From positions 124,001-188,000 of the forward strand of contig NZ_BEWL01000004.1 in the NCBI RefSeq assembly GCF_002723915.1: a DNA stretch of 64,000 nucleotides. The letters run 5' to 3'. Of the stretch, positions 50,534 through 59,800 are shown piece after piece. This stretch comes from Gluconobacter albidus (lineage in GTDB: Bacteria; Pseudomonadota; Alphaproteobacteria; Acetobacterales; Acetobacteraceae). How positions within the stretch are numbered: the stretch's first letter is position 1; every line of letters begins with the position of its first letter. The notes beneath the pieces are model-generated. The model was given only the letters and a program-made list of their open reading frames with translations. It was not told the origin of the DNA and did not search any database. The translations under genes were made by a program, and so were the position numbers.

Positions 50534-53218
50534 ATGACCCCGCCCTCCCGTTACCCCCGCCGCACCGTTCTGCTTCTGTCGGCAGGCGCGACCATTCTGA
50601 CGCACTCGCTGTCCAGCGCTTTCGCCGCACCCGCCGCTCCGGTGCACATCGCGCCGCAGTCCATGGCGCAGGCCCTCGTGACGCTGGGGCATCAGACGGG
50701 CCGCAACATCATCTTCACTTCCGATGCCGTGGCCCATCTGCGCGCCCCTGCCGTGGACGGCACGCTGTCGCCCGACGATGCGGTCAGGCGCCTGCTGCGG
50801 GGAAGCGGACTGAAGGCCGAGGCCATGCCGGATGGCGGCGTCATCATCCGCAAGGACCCCTCCGCGCGCCCAAAGTCGCAGCGCCTGCGTGAAGCGCAGG
50901 CGCATGACATCGAACAGATCGTCGCCACCGGCCACCGCACACGCTCGGTCATGAGTGTCAGCGGCGACGAAATGCAGACGCTCATGCCGGGCCAGAGCCC
51001 GATGCAGGCGCTGGATCTGCTGCCGGGTGTCACGTTCACCAACGTCGATCCCTGGGGGAACAACGAACAGAACTCCAGTATCTACGTCCATGGCTTCAAC
51101 CAGAACCAGCTCGGCTACACGATGGACGGCGTGCCGCTCGGCGCCGGGGCTTACGGCAACTATAACGGCCTGTCCCCGCAGCGCGCAGCGATCAGTGAAG
51201 ACATCGGATCGACATCCCTGTCGTCAGGCGCCGGTGCGCTGGGCACGACTTCGACCAGCAATCTGGGCGGGACGATCGAATTCACCACGCGCGATCCGAA
51301 GCAGAAGGCTGGTGCCACAATCAACCAGACCTTTGGCAGCTATTCCACATTCCGGACATTCGCGCGGGTCGATACGGGCAATTTCGGCAAAGGCAATTCC
51401 GCCTATATGGCGTTTGCCCGTCAGGACGCCCGTCCGTGGAACCTCGGCAATGCCAACCGGCAGGGCGGTTATCAGGTGAACGGAAAATTCGTCCATAAAG
51501 GCGAAAACACAACCATCACCGCCTATTTCGACTGGCAGAACAAGGCCGAGCCGAACACGCAGGGTTTAACCGCCCCGACCGACCTGTATGCCCGCGGGGC
51601 CTTCTTCCCGGATCTGAACGCCGCCATGGCAGGATACCCGGCTGAAAGCTCCACCAAAGCCGGACCGGCAACGCCCAACAACAAATATTATTTCTCCGCC
51701 GCACAGCGGACCGATTATCTGACCTATCTGAAAATTTCCCACCGGTTCTCCCCGAACCTGAACTGGGACAACCAGCTTTACTTCCACTACGACGACGGTG
51801 CAGGCGTGGTGGCAACCTCCATTCGCACGAACGCGATCCTGACGATCCTCGGCTCCTATCTCGACCCGACCGGCACGAAATACATCAAGAACGGGCAGTT
51901 CACCTACAGCGTCGCAGGCATTGATCCGAAGGTCTGGAACGCCACGGGAGGAACGGGTTTCGCCGTCCGCACCACGGAATACAGCGACTATCGCGGCGGT
52001 CTGATCAGCACGCTGCATTATCGTCTCGGCCATCACAACATCGAGCTGGGTGGCTGGTATGAGCGCAACAACAACGAACAGGGCCGCTACTGGTATCCGC
52101 TGACGCAGAATGACACGCTGACACCCTATACACGCCCGACCAACCCGCTGTTCACGCAGTGGAACAACGCGTTCTACACCAACACCTTCGTCACGCATCT
52201 TCAGGACAGCTGGAAGGTGACGTCACGCCTGACGCTGACGGCGGGCTTCAAGTCCGAGATGGTCTATACGAACGGCACCCTCCCGGTGGCCGCCCTGCCG
52301 CAGTCCCTCGCCTCTTCGGTGAAGGGAGCGAAAACGATCGTCGATACCAGCACCCACACCGTCGCGGGTGGCACCATTCCGTCTTACAAACCGTTCCTGC
52401 CCGCTTTCGGTGCATTGTGGAATGTCACACAGCACGAACAGCTCTTTGCCAATATTCAGGAAAACATGAACTCCTTCGCCGCCACCGGCTACGGCTCGAC
52501 GTCTCCGTGGGCCGTGTCCGATCAGGCAGATTTCGAGAAGTTCAAGCGCAGCGGCAAGCCGGAAACGTCCTGGACCTATGAAACCGGCCTCCGCACCAGC
52601 CACCCGATCAATACGCGCATCCTGACCGGGATCAGCGGACAGCTCGAATATTATCACGTCGATTTCTTCAACCGCCTCGGCACCATTTCACCGCCGGGTC
52701 AGGGCATTTCAGGCGTCGGCAATACGGTGGCGAACCTCGGCAGCGTCTCGACAAACGGCATGGACATGTCGTTCACCCTGCGCTTCGGACCGCATTTCTC
52801 GATCTATGATGCCGTGTCCTATGTCAGTAGCATCTACGGCAACGACTTCATGGATGGCGCGACGCTCTATGCCACCAAGGACAAGAAGATTCCGGCCATT
52901 CCGGCATGGTCCGACAAGTTCGCCGTCAACTACAATCAGGGCGGCTTCAACGCCCAGTTCAGCGGCAGCTATATGGGCGTCCGTCCGGGGACCATCACCA
53001 ACAGCGTCATGGTGCCACCGCGCGTGCAGCTCGCCTTCAGTTCCAGCTACACGTTCCACCAGATCCCACACATGAACAGTCTCAAGCTCCAGTTCAACGC
53101 CAGCAACCTGACGAATGCGCGCTCCTGGTCCACGATCGCCGCCGGCGACGCCAACACCTATACCGGCTACCCCACCGCTCCGCGTATGTTCTTCGGAACA
53201 GTGTCCGCAGCCTTCTGA
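50534..53218 (+). CDS. TonB-dependent transducer receptor (FecA-like, with STN domain)
   Basis: The 894-residue outer-membrane receptor has a signal peptide (ending near AFA), an STN/secretin-TonB signalling domain at about residues 35-105 (HIAPQSMAQALVTLGHQTGR and DAVRRLLRGSGLKAEAMPDG), a plug (SMQAL-like QSPMQALDLLPGVTF, IYVHGFNQNQLGYTMDGVP) and a 22-strand barrel ending in FFGTVSAAF. The STN domain with FecI/FecR upstream defines a cell-surface signalling system. The PhoD neighbour and PHO-box candidate raise the possibility of a phosphate-linked ligand; siderophore use is the default reading. It is 99 bases from fecR. Confidence 0.93.
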   Translation: MTPPSRYPRRTVLLLSAGATILTHSLSSAFAAPAAPVHIAPQSMAQALVTLGHQTGRNIIFTSDAVAHLRAPAVDGTLSPDDAVRRLLRGSGLKAEAMPDGGVIIRKDPSARPKSQRLREAQAHDIEQIVATGHRTRSVMSVSGDEMQTLMPGQSPMQALDLLPGVTFTNVDPWGNNEQNSSIYVHGFNQNQLGYTMDGVPLGAGAYGNYNGLSPQRAAISEDIGSTSLSSGAGALGTTSTSNLGGTIEFTTRDPKQKAGATINQTFGSYSTFRTFARVDTGNFGKGNSAYMAFARQDARPWNLGNANRQGGYQVNGKFVHKGENTTITAYFDWQNKAEPNTQGLTAPTDLYARGAFFPDLNAAMAGYPAESSTKAGPATPNNKYYFSAAQRTDYLTYLKISHRFSPNLNWDNQLYFHYDDGAGVVATSIRTNAILTILGSYLDPTGTKYIKNGQFTYSVAGIDPKVWNATGGTGFAVRTTEYSDYRGGLISTLHYRLGHHNIELGGWYERNNNEQGRYWYPLTQNDTLTPYTRPTNPLFTQWNNAFYTNTFVTHLQDSWKVTSRLTLTAGFKSEMVYTNGTLPVAALPQSLASSVKGAKTIVDTSTHTVAGGTIPSYKPFLPAFGALWNVTQHEQLFANIQENMNSFAATGYGSTSPWAVSDQADFEKFKRSGKPETSWTYETGLRTSHPINTRILTGISGQLEYYHVDFFNRLGTISPPGQGISGVGNTVANLGSVSTNGMDMSFTLRFGPHFSIYDAVSYVSSIYGNDFMDGATLYATKDKKIPAIPAWSDKFAVNYNQGGFNAQFSGSYMGVRPGTITNSVMVPPRVQLAFSSSYTFHQIPHMNSLKLQFNASNLTNARSWSTIAAGDANTYTGYPTAPRMFFGTVSAAF

Positions 53219-53228
53219 ACACAACACA

Positions 53229-53257
53229 CCCCTTCCCCGCTTTCTCCGGGGAAGGGG
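53229..53257. terminator. GC-rich hairpin after the TonB transducer
   Basis: CCCCTTCCCCG (53229-53239) pairs with CGGGGAAGGGG (53247-53257), a perfect 11-base stem. No T run follows, so termination strength is uncertain; it lies between convergent genes, ending nine bases before the methyltransferase stop. Confidence 0.6.
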
Positions 53258-53265
53258 CACAGGTT

Positions 53266-53928
53266 TCAGGAACGCGCCGGCAACGGGCTAAACTGCCAGA
53301 CGCTTTCGGAGGCCGGGCACCGCCCTTTCAGGCCCCCTTCGACCTCCCGGTTTTCCAGACGCCTGATCTCGTAAGCCTCTCCGTAAACTTCGCGCACAAA
53401 GGCCTCGTCCACGGAAAACGGCGGTCCCTTCAGGCAGGACTGATCATAGGCCAGCGTCACGAGCAGTTCCGACACGGGGCCAGTCAGCGCCAGAAGATGG
53501 GTGACATAAACCCGCCGCAGATCTTCCGGCAGGGCAATCAGCGCGGCACGGTCATAAATGGCCTCCACCGGGCCAAGGACATCCGGCGTCAAATCGAAAA
53601 TATTACCTGCAAAAATACAGATGCCTCCTGCCGAGAAACGCCGGAGCGCACCAACCTGAACCACATCGGGCGTGACGCCGAGATTATCGAAAAAGCACCC
53701 GACCGCGATATCGCTGAGTTCACATCCGATAACCCGATACCCCTGCCCCGCAAGCCAGACCATGTCCTGACTCATGCCGCACAGAGGCACAAAAATCCGC
53801 GCTCCGGCAGACAGGTCCAGCGCGGCGATATGGCGGGTCAGAAGCGGATTGGCCCCCGCTTCATGAAAGCCCGTCTCACCGCGTTCCCATTTTTCCTGCC
53901 AGAAAACGGCATTCGACGCGACATCCAT
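53266..53928 (-). CDS. Thiopurine S-methyltransferase family protein
   Basis: This SAM-dependent methyltransferase of 220 residues resembles bacterial TPMT/Tmp enzymes, which methylate thiols and, in some species, selenium or tellurium compounds. Family features are FWQEKWERGETGFHEAGANP, RIFVPLCGMSQDMVWLAGQG with the SAM site, VIGCELSDIAVGCFFDNLG and IYDRAALIALPEDLRRVYV. The true start is ATG 53928; a much longer open frame upstream is chance. It is divergent from the helicase gene. Confidence 0.88.
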   Translation of the reverse strand: MDVASNAVFWQEKWERGETGFHEAGANPLLTRHIAALDLSAGARIFVPLCGMSQDMVWLAGQGYRVIGCELSDIAVGCFFDNLGVTPDVVQVGALRRFSAGGICIFAGNIFDLTPDVLGPVEAIYDRAALIALPEDLRRVYVTHLLALTGPVSELLVTLAYDQSCLKGPPFSVDEAFVREVYGEAYEIRRLENREVEGGLKGRCPASESVWQFSPLPARS

Positions 53929-54024
53929 AAATCCGGCTTTCTCCCTGCTTTTCACGGCTGAGACTGCGCCGCCCTGCACGGGAGAAGCAATGGCATGTGC
54001 TGGAAAAATGTGAGAAAAGCCCCC

Positions 54025-55347
54025 ATGGTCATGCTCACCCCCTCCCAGCGGCAGGCGCTCGATGAAATCATTGCCGCCCATGCCGCAGGCCTGCCGACGC
54101 ATCTGCTGACGGGATATGCGGGCAGCGGCAAAACGACGCTGATGCAGGCCGTCGCCCGGCATTTCATGGGCGAGAAAAAGGTGGTGGTCATCACGGCCCC
54201 CACCCACAAGGCCACGGCAGTCCTACGCTCGAAAGTGGACCGGGACGTGGACTGCCGCACCATCCAGAGCCTGCTGAGCCTTCAGCCGTCCTCACAGGGC
54301 ACGACCACGACGCTCGTGCGCTCCAAGCGGCCGCAGACGATCGCCGATGGCATCGTGATCGTCGATGAATGTTCGATGCTCTCGGCGGAACTGATGAACT
54401 GGATCCGCGATCTGCTGCGCTACTGCTTCGTGCTGTTCGTAGGCGACCCGGCACAGCTTCCGCCTGTTGGAGAAGCCGCCTCCCCCTCGTTTTCCGTGCC
54501 CTCCCGCTCCCATCTCGACACCGTCGTACGACAGGCGGCAGGCAATCCGATCCTCGAAGCCGCGACCCTCATCCGCCAGAGTCAGGGCAGTGAAGCCGAC
54601 TGGAGCTGGGTCCGCGATGCCCGTCAGGAACAGACCGGCCTGTTCCTGCCCAAGGATGTGGAAAGCTGGGTCCGCAAGGCCTTCCTGTCCGACGCATTCG
54701 ACGCCGATAACGACTGGTGCCGCTATCTGTGCTGGACCAATGCACGGGTGCATCAGATCAACCGGATGGTCCGGCTCTGGCGTTATGGCGGCGAAACACC
54801 CACCCCCTTCATGCCCGGCGAACGCGTGGTGTCCCGCGCACCGTTTTCCATCCAGCAAGAAGAAAGCGGCCCACGTCAGGCCATCGCCACGAACGAGGAA
54901 GTCCTCGTCATGGACATCAAACCCGGCCGTCTGTCCTACAAGTTTGAGCTGTGCAAGGACGTTCCAGCCTGGGTGGCCGATCTGGCGTCATGGGAAGTCA
55001 CGCTGCTAACGATGGCGGGCGAGGAAATCACTGGCCATATCGTGCAGAACCCGAAAGATCTGGAGGCCGTGGACCGGCGTCTGGTGCAGGAAGCGAAACA
55101 GCAGCACCGACGCTGGAGTCACCGTTTCGCCTTCCACAACGCCCTGCTCCAGCTTCAGGCGATCTATGCCATGACGGTCCATACGGCGCAGGGCAGCACG
55201 TTCAAAAACGTGTTCGTGGATCTCGGCGACATCGGCCGTCGCGCCCGGCAGAACCCGCTGGAGACGCAGCAGCTCTGCTATGTGGCGGTCACGCGCGCGA
55301 CGGACATGGTGTTCCTCGTCAACACGGCGGGTCTTTCCGCACAATAG
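54025..55347 (+). CDS. Dda/RecD-like SF1B ATP-dependent helicase
   Basis: A compact helicase of about 440 residues has Walker A LLTGYAGSGKTTLMQAVARH, motif Ia VVVITAPTHKATAVLRSK, Walker B DGIVIVDECSMLSAELMNW, motif III LFVGDPAQLPPVGEA and C-terminal motifs YAMTVHTAQGSTFKNVFVDL and CYVAVTRATDMVF. It is an AAA_30 plus UvrD_C_2 arrangement, smaller than RecD2 and similar in layout to phage T4 Dda. No nuclease domain is seen. The start may be ATG 54025 or 54031. The 3' end overlaps the convergent symporter by 29 bases. Confidence 0.85.
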   Translation: MVMLTPSQRQALDEIIAAHAAGLPTHLLTGYAGSGKTTLMQAVARHFMGEKKVVVITAPTHKATAVLRSKVDRDVDCRTIQSLLSLQPSSQGTTTTLVRSKRPQTIADGIVIVDECSMLSAELMNWIRDLLRYCFVLFVGDPAQLPPVGEAASPSFSVPSRSHLDTVVRQAAGNPILEAATLIRQSQGSEADWSWVRDARQEQTGLFLPKDVESWVRKAFLSDAFDADNDWCRYLCWTNARVHQINRMVRLWRYGGETPTPFMPGERVVSRAPFSIQQEESGPRQAIATNEEVLVMDIKPGRLSYKFELCKDVPAWVADLASWEVTLLTMAGEEITGHIVQNPKDLEAVDRRLVQEAKQQHRRWSHRFAFHNALLQLQAIYAMTVHTAQGSTFKNVFVDLGDIGRRARQNPLETQQLCYVAVTRATDMVFLVNTAGLSAQ

Positions 55348-56266
55348 GCCGCGACGCCCAGAGCGACGCCAGAATGGACCCTGAAACATTGTGCCAGACC
55401 GAGAAAACCGCGCCCGGAAGTGCGGCCAGCGGGGAAAAGTAAAGACGCCCCAGCGTGGCGGCCAGCCCCGAATTCTGCATCCCGACTTCCAACGCCAGCG
55501 TCCGGCAGACACTTTCGTCAAACCCGAGCAAACGGCCGCCCCAGTAGCCCCCCAGAAGCCCGACCCCGTTATGCAGGATGACAGCCAGCAGCATGATGGG
55601 ACCGGCCTCCTTCAGAGACGGCCCCACACCGGCCACGATCGCTCCGATAATGAGCAGGATCGACATCATGGCCACCAGCGGCAGAGCCGGCTCGACGCGT
55701 CGTACCGCCCGATGACAGAAAGTATTGAGAACAACACCAGCCAGAACGGGAAGTGCCACCATCGTCACGATGCTGCGAAACAGCGCCCAGCTATCCACCG
55801 CAACGCCCGCCGAGACATAGAACCGCACCAGAAGCGGCGTCGCAACGATCCCGACGAGCGTTGAAAACGCACTGATGCTGACGGAAAGCGCAACATCCCC
55901 ACGTGACAGATAGATCATGACGTTGGACGCCGTACCACTCGACACGCACCCTACCAGCACCATGCCCGTCATCAGCGCAGGCGACAGTCCCAGCAGATGC
56001 GCGATCCCCCACGCCGCAAGCGGCATGACGAGATAGTGCAGCCCCACCCCTGCCAGAACCGGCGCGGGCCTGCGGAGAATTCGCCCGAAATCGGCCGGGG
56101 TCAGGGAAACGCCCATCGTGAACATGACGAACGCCAGAAGCGGCGTGATGACGGGAACGAGTGTCAGAAACGGTCCGGGCAGGAGAAGGGCAAGCCCGGA
56201 CACCACAATGGCCCAGAGCGGAAAAAGACGCGTCATCACTGCAGCCGGACCATCTCGCAGAAACAT
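55319..56266 (-). CDS. BASS-family bile acid:sodium symporter-like transporter
   Basis: This inner-membrane protein of 315 residues has about nine to ten helices (LFPLWAIVVSGLALLLPGPF, PLLAFVMFTMGVSLTPADFG, MVLVGCVSSGTASNVMIYLS). The last motif, with GCVSSGTASNVMIYLSRGD, and EVGMQNSGLAATL are BASS hallmarks. Bacterial BASS members carry organic acids such as pantoate or keto acids with Na+; the substrate is not readable here. A second start at residue 11 is possible. A strong hairpin precedes the gene. Confidence 0.9.
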   Translation of the reverse strand: MFLRDGPAAVMTRLFPLWAIVVSGLALLLPGPFLTLVPVITPLLAFVMFTMGVSLTPADFGRILRRPAPVLAGVGLHYLVMPLAAWGIAHLLGLSPALMTGMVLVGCVSSGTASNVMIYLSRGDVALSVSISAFSTLVGIVATPLLVRFYVSAGVAVDSWALFRSIVTMVALPVLAGVVLNTFCHRAVRRVEPALPLVAMMSILLIIGAIVAGVGPSLKEAGPIMLLAVILHNGVGLLGGYWGGRLLGFDESVCRTLALEVGMQNSGLAATLGRLYFSPLAALPGAVFSVWHNVSGSILASLWASRPIVRKDPPC

Positions 56267-56321
56267 TCTTCAGGGGGCATTTGATCCATCGCGTCAAAGA
56301 GGACAAAAAAAGTTCTTATGC

Positions 56322-56346
56322 CGGGTGACGGCGATTCCGTCACCCG
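56322..56346. promoter_or_regulatory. Leader hairpin upstream of the BASS transporter
   Basis: CGGGTGACGG (56322-56331) pairs with CCGTCACCCG (56337-56346), a perfect 10-base stem with a five-base loop. On the minus strand it is followed after about ten bases by a run of seven T, 56-80 bases before the transporter start, so it could be an attenuator or a terminator of upstream antisense transcription. The remaining part of 56267-56493 shows nothing else. Confidence 0.45.
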
Positions 56347-56493
56347 CCGAGAAGAAAGACCCAGCCCGAAAAATGCCATTAACCTCAAGGTAAGGTCGAG
56401 CTGTCTTTATTGTTTTTGTGAGGAATCGAAGTCTGTCCATCAGCATTTTCGGGAGTGGCCTGTGCGGCCTGTTCAATAACCCATGCAGTATCC

Positions 56494-57690
56494 ATGACAC
56501 CTGATCCGCCCACTCTGCTTGGGTACAGCACGGTTATTTTCCTGCTTCTGGGCATTCATTTCATCCTAACCGAGTTTTCCGGCAGACGATGGTCCCGCAT
56601 GGCATGGTATGGGGCCCCGTTCTTTCTGGGGGCGGTCTCCGGCCTGTTCTCGACTGTTCACGCCGTTCTGCCAGGGCTGTGGGGATTCCGTCTGAGTGCC
56701 CTGTTCATGATCATGGCCTTCGGAGCCGCGTGGCAGGCCATGCGGATCATATTAGGATACCCCCCAAGGGTTTTCCCTGTTCTACTGGCCTGCATCGCCT
56801 TTTTTGTCCTTTCTGCTCTGGCCGGTCCGACAGGGCTGTTCCGTGTGCTCAGCACGGCCTTTCGTTTGAGCGCGCTTGCCATACTCCATGTTCTCGGAAT
56901 CCAAGATCTCCGGCACGCCACCCAGATCAGAACACCCGCACGGCGCAATCTGGAGAAGCTTCTGACCCTCTATGCAGGGTTTTATTTCCTGCTGGTGGCG
57001 CTCGTTGTGTGGATACCGGCCCCGCTGGGCGCTGCTCCGGCCACCATCTGGGCGGTTGCGAGTTATAATTTCCTGACCGTCATCGAAGTGGCGCTGTTCG
57101 CTCTGGGCATGATCGCCATCCCCTGGGAGCAACTGGCCTTCCAGCAGCAGGAACTGATCCTTCAGGACCCTCTTTCAGGAGGCGGCAACCGCCGGGCCTT
57201 TCAGGCATGGCTGGAAAATGACGGAAAAAACTGCGCCCACGAAGCGCTTCTCATGGTCGATATCGACCATTTCAAAAACATCAACGACGTGCATGGCCAC
57301 GCGATCGGGGATCAGATCATCATCGCCATGGGTCGTGTCTGTAAAGATCTCCTTTACCCCACAACGACACTGTTCCGCATTGGCGGAGACGAATTTGTCG
57401 TTGTTTTCCAGTGTGGCAGTGTTGACGAGATGCTCGCCACGGCCCAGCGCCTCCGCAACGCTTTCTCAGCCGAAACGCATGTGATCGGAGAGGAAGGCAT
57501 CACTGCAACACTCAGCATCGGCGCGGCCCTGTGCCCCGGGACGGGCATCAGCCGGACAGATCTTCTGGCCCGGGCCGATAATGCCCTTTATGCCGCCAAG
57601 CAGACAGGCCGAGACCGCGTGGTGCATTTCGCACACGAAGAAAACCCTTCCCCGCCTGACATTTCCGACACGTCCACACCATGCCCCTGA
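56494..57690 (+). CDS. Membrane-bound diguanylate cyclase (GGDEF)
   Basis: This enzyme of 397 residues would make cyclic di-GMP. Six or seven N-terminal helices (TVIFLLLGIHFILTEFSG to LTVIEVALFALGMIAIPW) form a sensor of unknown ligand. The cyclase domain has DPLSGGGNRRAFQAWLEN, LLMVDIDHFKNINDVHGHAI and the active site GGDEF at residues 297-301. The usual RxxD product-inhibition site five residues before GGDEF is absent (PTTTLFRI). No EAL domain is attached. ATG 56494 is chosen over the extension to 56455. Confidence 0.92.
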   Translation: MTPDPPTLLGYSTVIFLLLGIHFILTEFSGRRWSRMAWYGAPFFLGAVSGLFSTVHAVLPGLWGFRLSALFMIMAFGAAWQAMRIILGYPPRVFPVLLACIAFFVLSALAGPTGLFRVLSTAFRLSALAILHVLGIQDLRHATQIRTPARRNLEKLLTLYAGFYFLLVALVVWIPAPLGAAPATIWAVASYNFLTVIEVALFALGMIAIPWEQLAFQQQELILQDPLSGGGNRRAFQAWLENDGKNCAHEALLMVDIDHFKNINDVHGHAIGDQIIIAMGRVCKDLLYPTTTLFRIGGDEFVVVFQCGSVDEMLATAQRLRNAFSAETHVIGEEGITATLSIGAALCPGTGISRTDLLARADNALYAAKQTGRDRVVHFAHEENPSPPDISDTSTPCP

Positions 57691-57702
57691 CGGTCCGGAT
57701 CT

Positions 57703-58017
57703 TCACTCTTTCCTGAGTGCTGCAGCCCGGACTTCGGCGGTTGTAAGCAGAAGCTCCCTGTACCGGGCCAACCCGGCCCAGCCCAGCGCGACGAGCAGCG
57801 CCGCAACCGAGAAGGTCGCAACCCAAACCGGAATTGCCGTGGAGGCACGCTCCGCAACACACACACCCAGCACCATTGGAGGCAATACAAACCGGAGAGC
57901 CCGTGTCCTCTGAAGCCATGCAGGTTTCTGAAGGCGCGCAAAACGCAGCATTTTCGGCTCATGACAGGCCTGCAGCAGCAGAAACAGGCTCCATAGAAAT
58001 ATGCACAGAGCGATCAT
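57703..58017 (-). CDS. DUF3325 membrane protein of iron-uptake operon
   Basis: This 104-residue membrane protein has three helices (MIALCIFLWSLFLLLQACHE, RFVLPPMVLGVCVAERAS, VWVATFSVAALLVALGWAGL). DUF3325 proteins accompany PepSY and DUF3649 proteins next to TonB siderophore receptors; the function is unknown. Its ATG shares one base with the PepSY stop, giving tight coupling; the longer frame to 58218 lies inside that gene. Confidence 0.85.
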   Translation of the reverse strand: MIALCIFLWSLFLLLQACHEPKMLRFARLQKPAWLQRTRALRFVLPPMVLGVCVAERASTAIPVWVATFSVAALLVALGWAGLARYRELLLTTAEVRAAALRKE

Positions 58018-59483
58018 CACAGCCGGCGCGCCATCTGAAATGAGACGAAGGCCAGAAACAGCGCCACCAGATCCGTTGCGGCGAAAACCGTCGGGACATG
58101 AAAAAACGCAACACCCGGTCGGGTCGCAAGGTCTAGTGGGGTCAGGAAAAAACCCAGTCCTCCCAGACAGAAAAGCTGGATTTTCCAGCCCTGAAGCGGA
58201 CGACCAAGAAGACTCCATGCCATTCCGGAAACGACACTGAGCACCCAGACAGCCAGAAAAACGTGCCCTTCAGCCAGTGGGCGGTCTGGCAAAGAGATGG
58301 GTAACAGACGGTTGGCCCAGAAAAAAGCAAGCGCGCCCATCGGCAGCCCCACAACGCTGCCAATGGCCAGCCCCTCGGCGATCCGGAACATGATCCGCTC
58401 CCCCGACTGACGGCGACGTTTCATCAGGAAAATGATGGACCCGCTCGCGAACATGACGGCGCCCATGGCTCCCGAGAGGAAATACAGCCACCGCATACCC
58501 ACACCCGTCCAGCGCGCATAATGCAGCCCTTTCAGAACCTGTTCCGTATGGGTGATGGCGCCGGGCAGCAGGACATGACGCAGAACATGACCGTCCACCG
58601 GGCTGAAATCGACATGCTCGCGCGTCAGCAACGGACCAGAAGAGTCAGTCCGCGAGACGAGGATGGTCTGCGGCTGGAACAGGATATATCCGGTCTGGCC
58701 GGCCCCAATCGTACGTTCAGCCTCCGCCACGAGCGGAGCCAGCGGCGGAAAAGCTTCTGGGATTGGAACGGCTGGTTTTTCGGGCCTGTGAGCCGCAGAC
58801 GGAGCAGAGACCCGGAAAGCGTTTTCAAGGGATGCGAGATAGGACACGGGCGGAAAAAGCGTCCGTGCACGGATGAAGGTCCCGCTATAGGCCATGAGGA
58901 GAATGAACGGCAGGAACACAACAGCCGCCACCACATGCACGTCCAGCCATGCCCGCAGCCTGGCGGCAAAAGGACGCAGGAGCATCAGATCCGAGACAAG
59001 CCCCTTCAGGTGGATGATGATGCCCGAGCCGATCGTCAGCAGAAGCGCCAGACCCGCAAACGCAACAACCGTTTCTCCGTAAACGCCGGAACGCATCGTG
59101 TAATGCAGGTCGTAAAAGAACGTTCCCCCCGCCGTCGCACGGACATTCAGACGCTCTCCGGTCTGTGGATTGTACGGAACGGTCAGGAATTCATGCCCGT
59201 CATGATGCTCAAGACGCAGATAGGGATCCCGCGCGGAAGGCAGGGTTACGAACGGCTTTTCGCCCTGCGCGAGCAGGTCGTGTACGGCCGGGAGCACATG
59301 GTCCAGAGACCGGGGAGAAAATGCAGCGGTCTGCGGTGGAGCTTCTGGCTGGAGCCATCGCGTCAGTTCGGTGTCGAACACCGCCAGACAGCCTGACGTA
59401 AAAACGCAGAACAGCAGAAGCCCTGCGGCAAAACCAACCCAGGCATGCAGCCATCCCATCCGGGTGCGGAGCGTATCCTGCAT
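58017..59483 (-). CDS. PepSY-associated transmembrane protein (putative siderophore-iron reductase)
   Basis: This 488-residue inner-membrane protein of the PepSY_TM group opens with LHAWVGFAAGLLLFCVFTSG and has a conserved membrane His region in GGTFFYDLHYTMRSGVYGET. Further helices include LALLLTIGSGIIIHLKG, VAAVVFLPFILLMAYSGTFI and MRWLYFLSGAMGAVMFASGS. Family members such as FoxB-like proteins are thought to reduce or release siderophore iron in the periplasm, possibly with heme. It is the third gene of the receptor operon, coupled by one-base overlaps on both sides. Confidence 0.9.
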   Translation of the reverse strand: MQDTLRTRMGWLHAWVGFAAGLLLFCVFTSGCLAVFDTELTRWLQPEAPPQTAAFSPRSLDHVLPAVHDLLAQGEKPFVTLPSARDPYLRLEHHDGHEFLTVPYNPQTGERLNVRATAGGTFFYDLHYTMRSGVYGETVVAFAGLALLLTIGSGIIIHLKGLVSDLMLLRPFAARLRAWLDVHVVAAVVFLPFILLMAYSGTFIRARTLFPPVSYLASLENAFRVSAPSAAHRPEKPAVPIPEAFPPLAPLVAEAERTIGAGQTGYILFQPQTILVSRTDSSGPLLTREHVDFSPVDGHVLRHVLLPGAITHTEQVLKGLHYARWTGVGMRWLYFLSGAMGAVMFASGSIIFLMKRRRQSGERIMFRIAEGLAIGSVVGLPMGALAFFWANRLLPISLPDRPLAEGHVFLAVWVLSVVSGMAWSLLGRPLQGWKIQLFCLGGLGFFLTPLDLATRPGVAFFHVPTVFAATDLVALFLAFVSFQMARRL

Positions 59484-59800
59484 CAGGAATGCAACAGGAC
59501 GGCCAGAAGGGCCACAACGCCGACGGCCCCGGCAATGATCCCACCGCGCAACGGATTGCGTGTTCCGAAAGCCAGCAGAAACAGCAGAGGGAACGCGGCA
59601 ACGGCAATCATCTGCCCCAGAACCGTCGCATCATGCCGCACGGAGGGGCCCCATTTCAGGGCGCCCAGCGTGATGAAATGCGCCGCCATCCAGACCAGCA
59701 CAAAAACCGCTACCGCACGCCAGATCCACCGATGCGCTGGCGATGACATACGGCCCCCGGAACGACGGGGGCGTACGACTGTGGAGGCTTTGACGGTCAT
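59483..59800 (-). CDS. DUF3649 membrane protein of iron-uptake operon
   Basis: This 105-residue protein has about three helices (WRAVAVFVLVWMAAHFITLG, MIAVAAFPLLFLLAFG and GGIIAGAVGVVALLAVLL) and belongs by sequence and position to the DUF3649 iron-uptake-associated group. Its start overlaps the receptor stop, and its own stop overlaps the PepSY start, both by one base. Its biochemical role is not known. Confidence 0.85.
   Translation of the reverse strand: MTVKASTVVRPRRSGGRMSSPAHRWIWRAVAVFVLVWMAAHFITLGALKWGPSVRHDATVLGQMIAVAAFPLLFLLAFGTRNPLRGGIIAGAVGVVALLAVLLHS

Noticed and set aside
49484-51091. A 535-codon minus-strand frame crossing fecR and the receptor start
   Set aside because: Shadow frame spanning two genes of the opposite strand; both plus-strand genes have clear domain motifs.
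53929-54207. N-terminal extension of the thiopurine methyltransferase
   Set aside because: The extension is Gly/His/Arg-rich, overlaps the divergent helicase coding region and has no family similarity; ATG 53928 gives the usual length.
56267-56493. Possible thiamine or other known riboswitch before the BASS gene
   Set aside because: The conserved CUGAGA-type core is absent; only a simple hairpin and T run are present.
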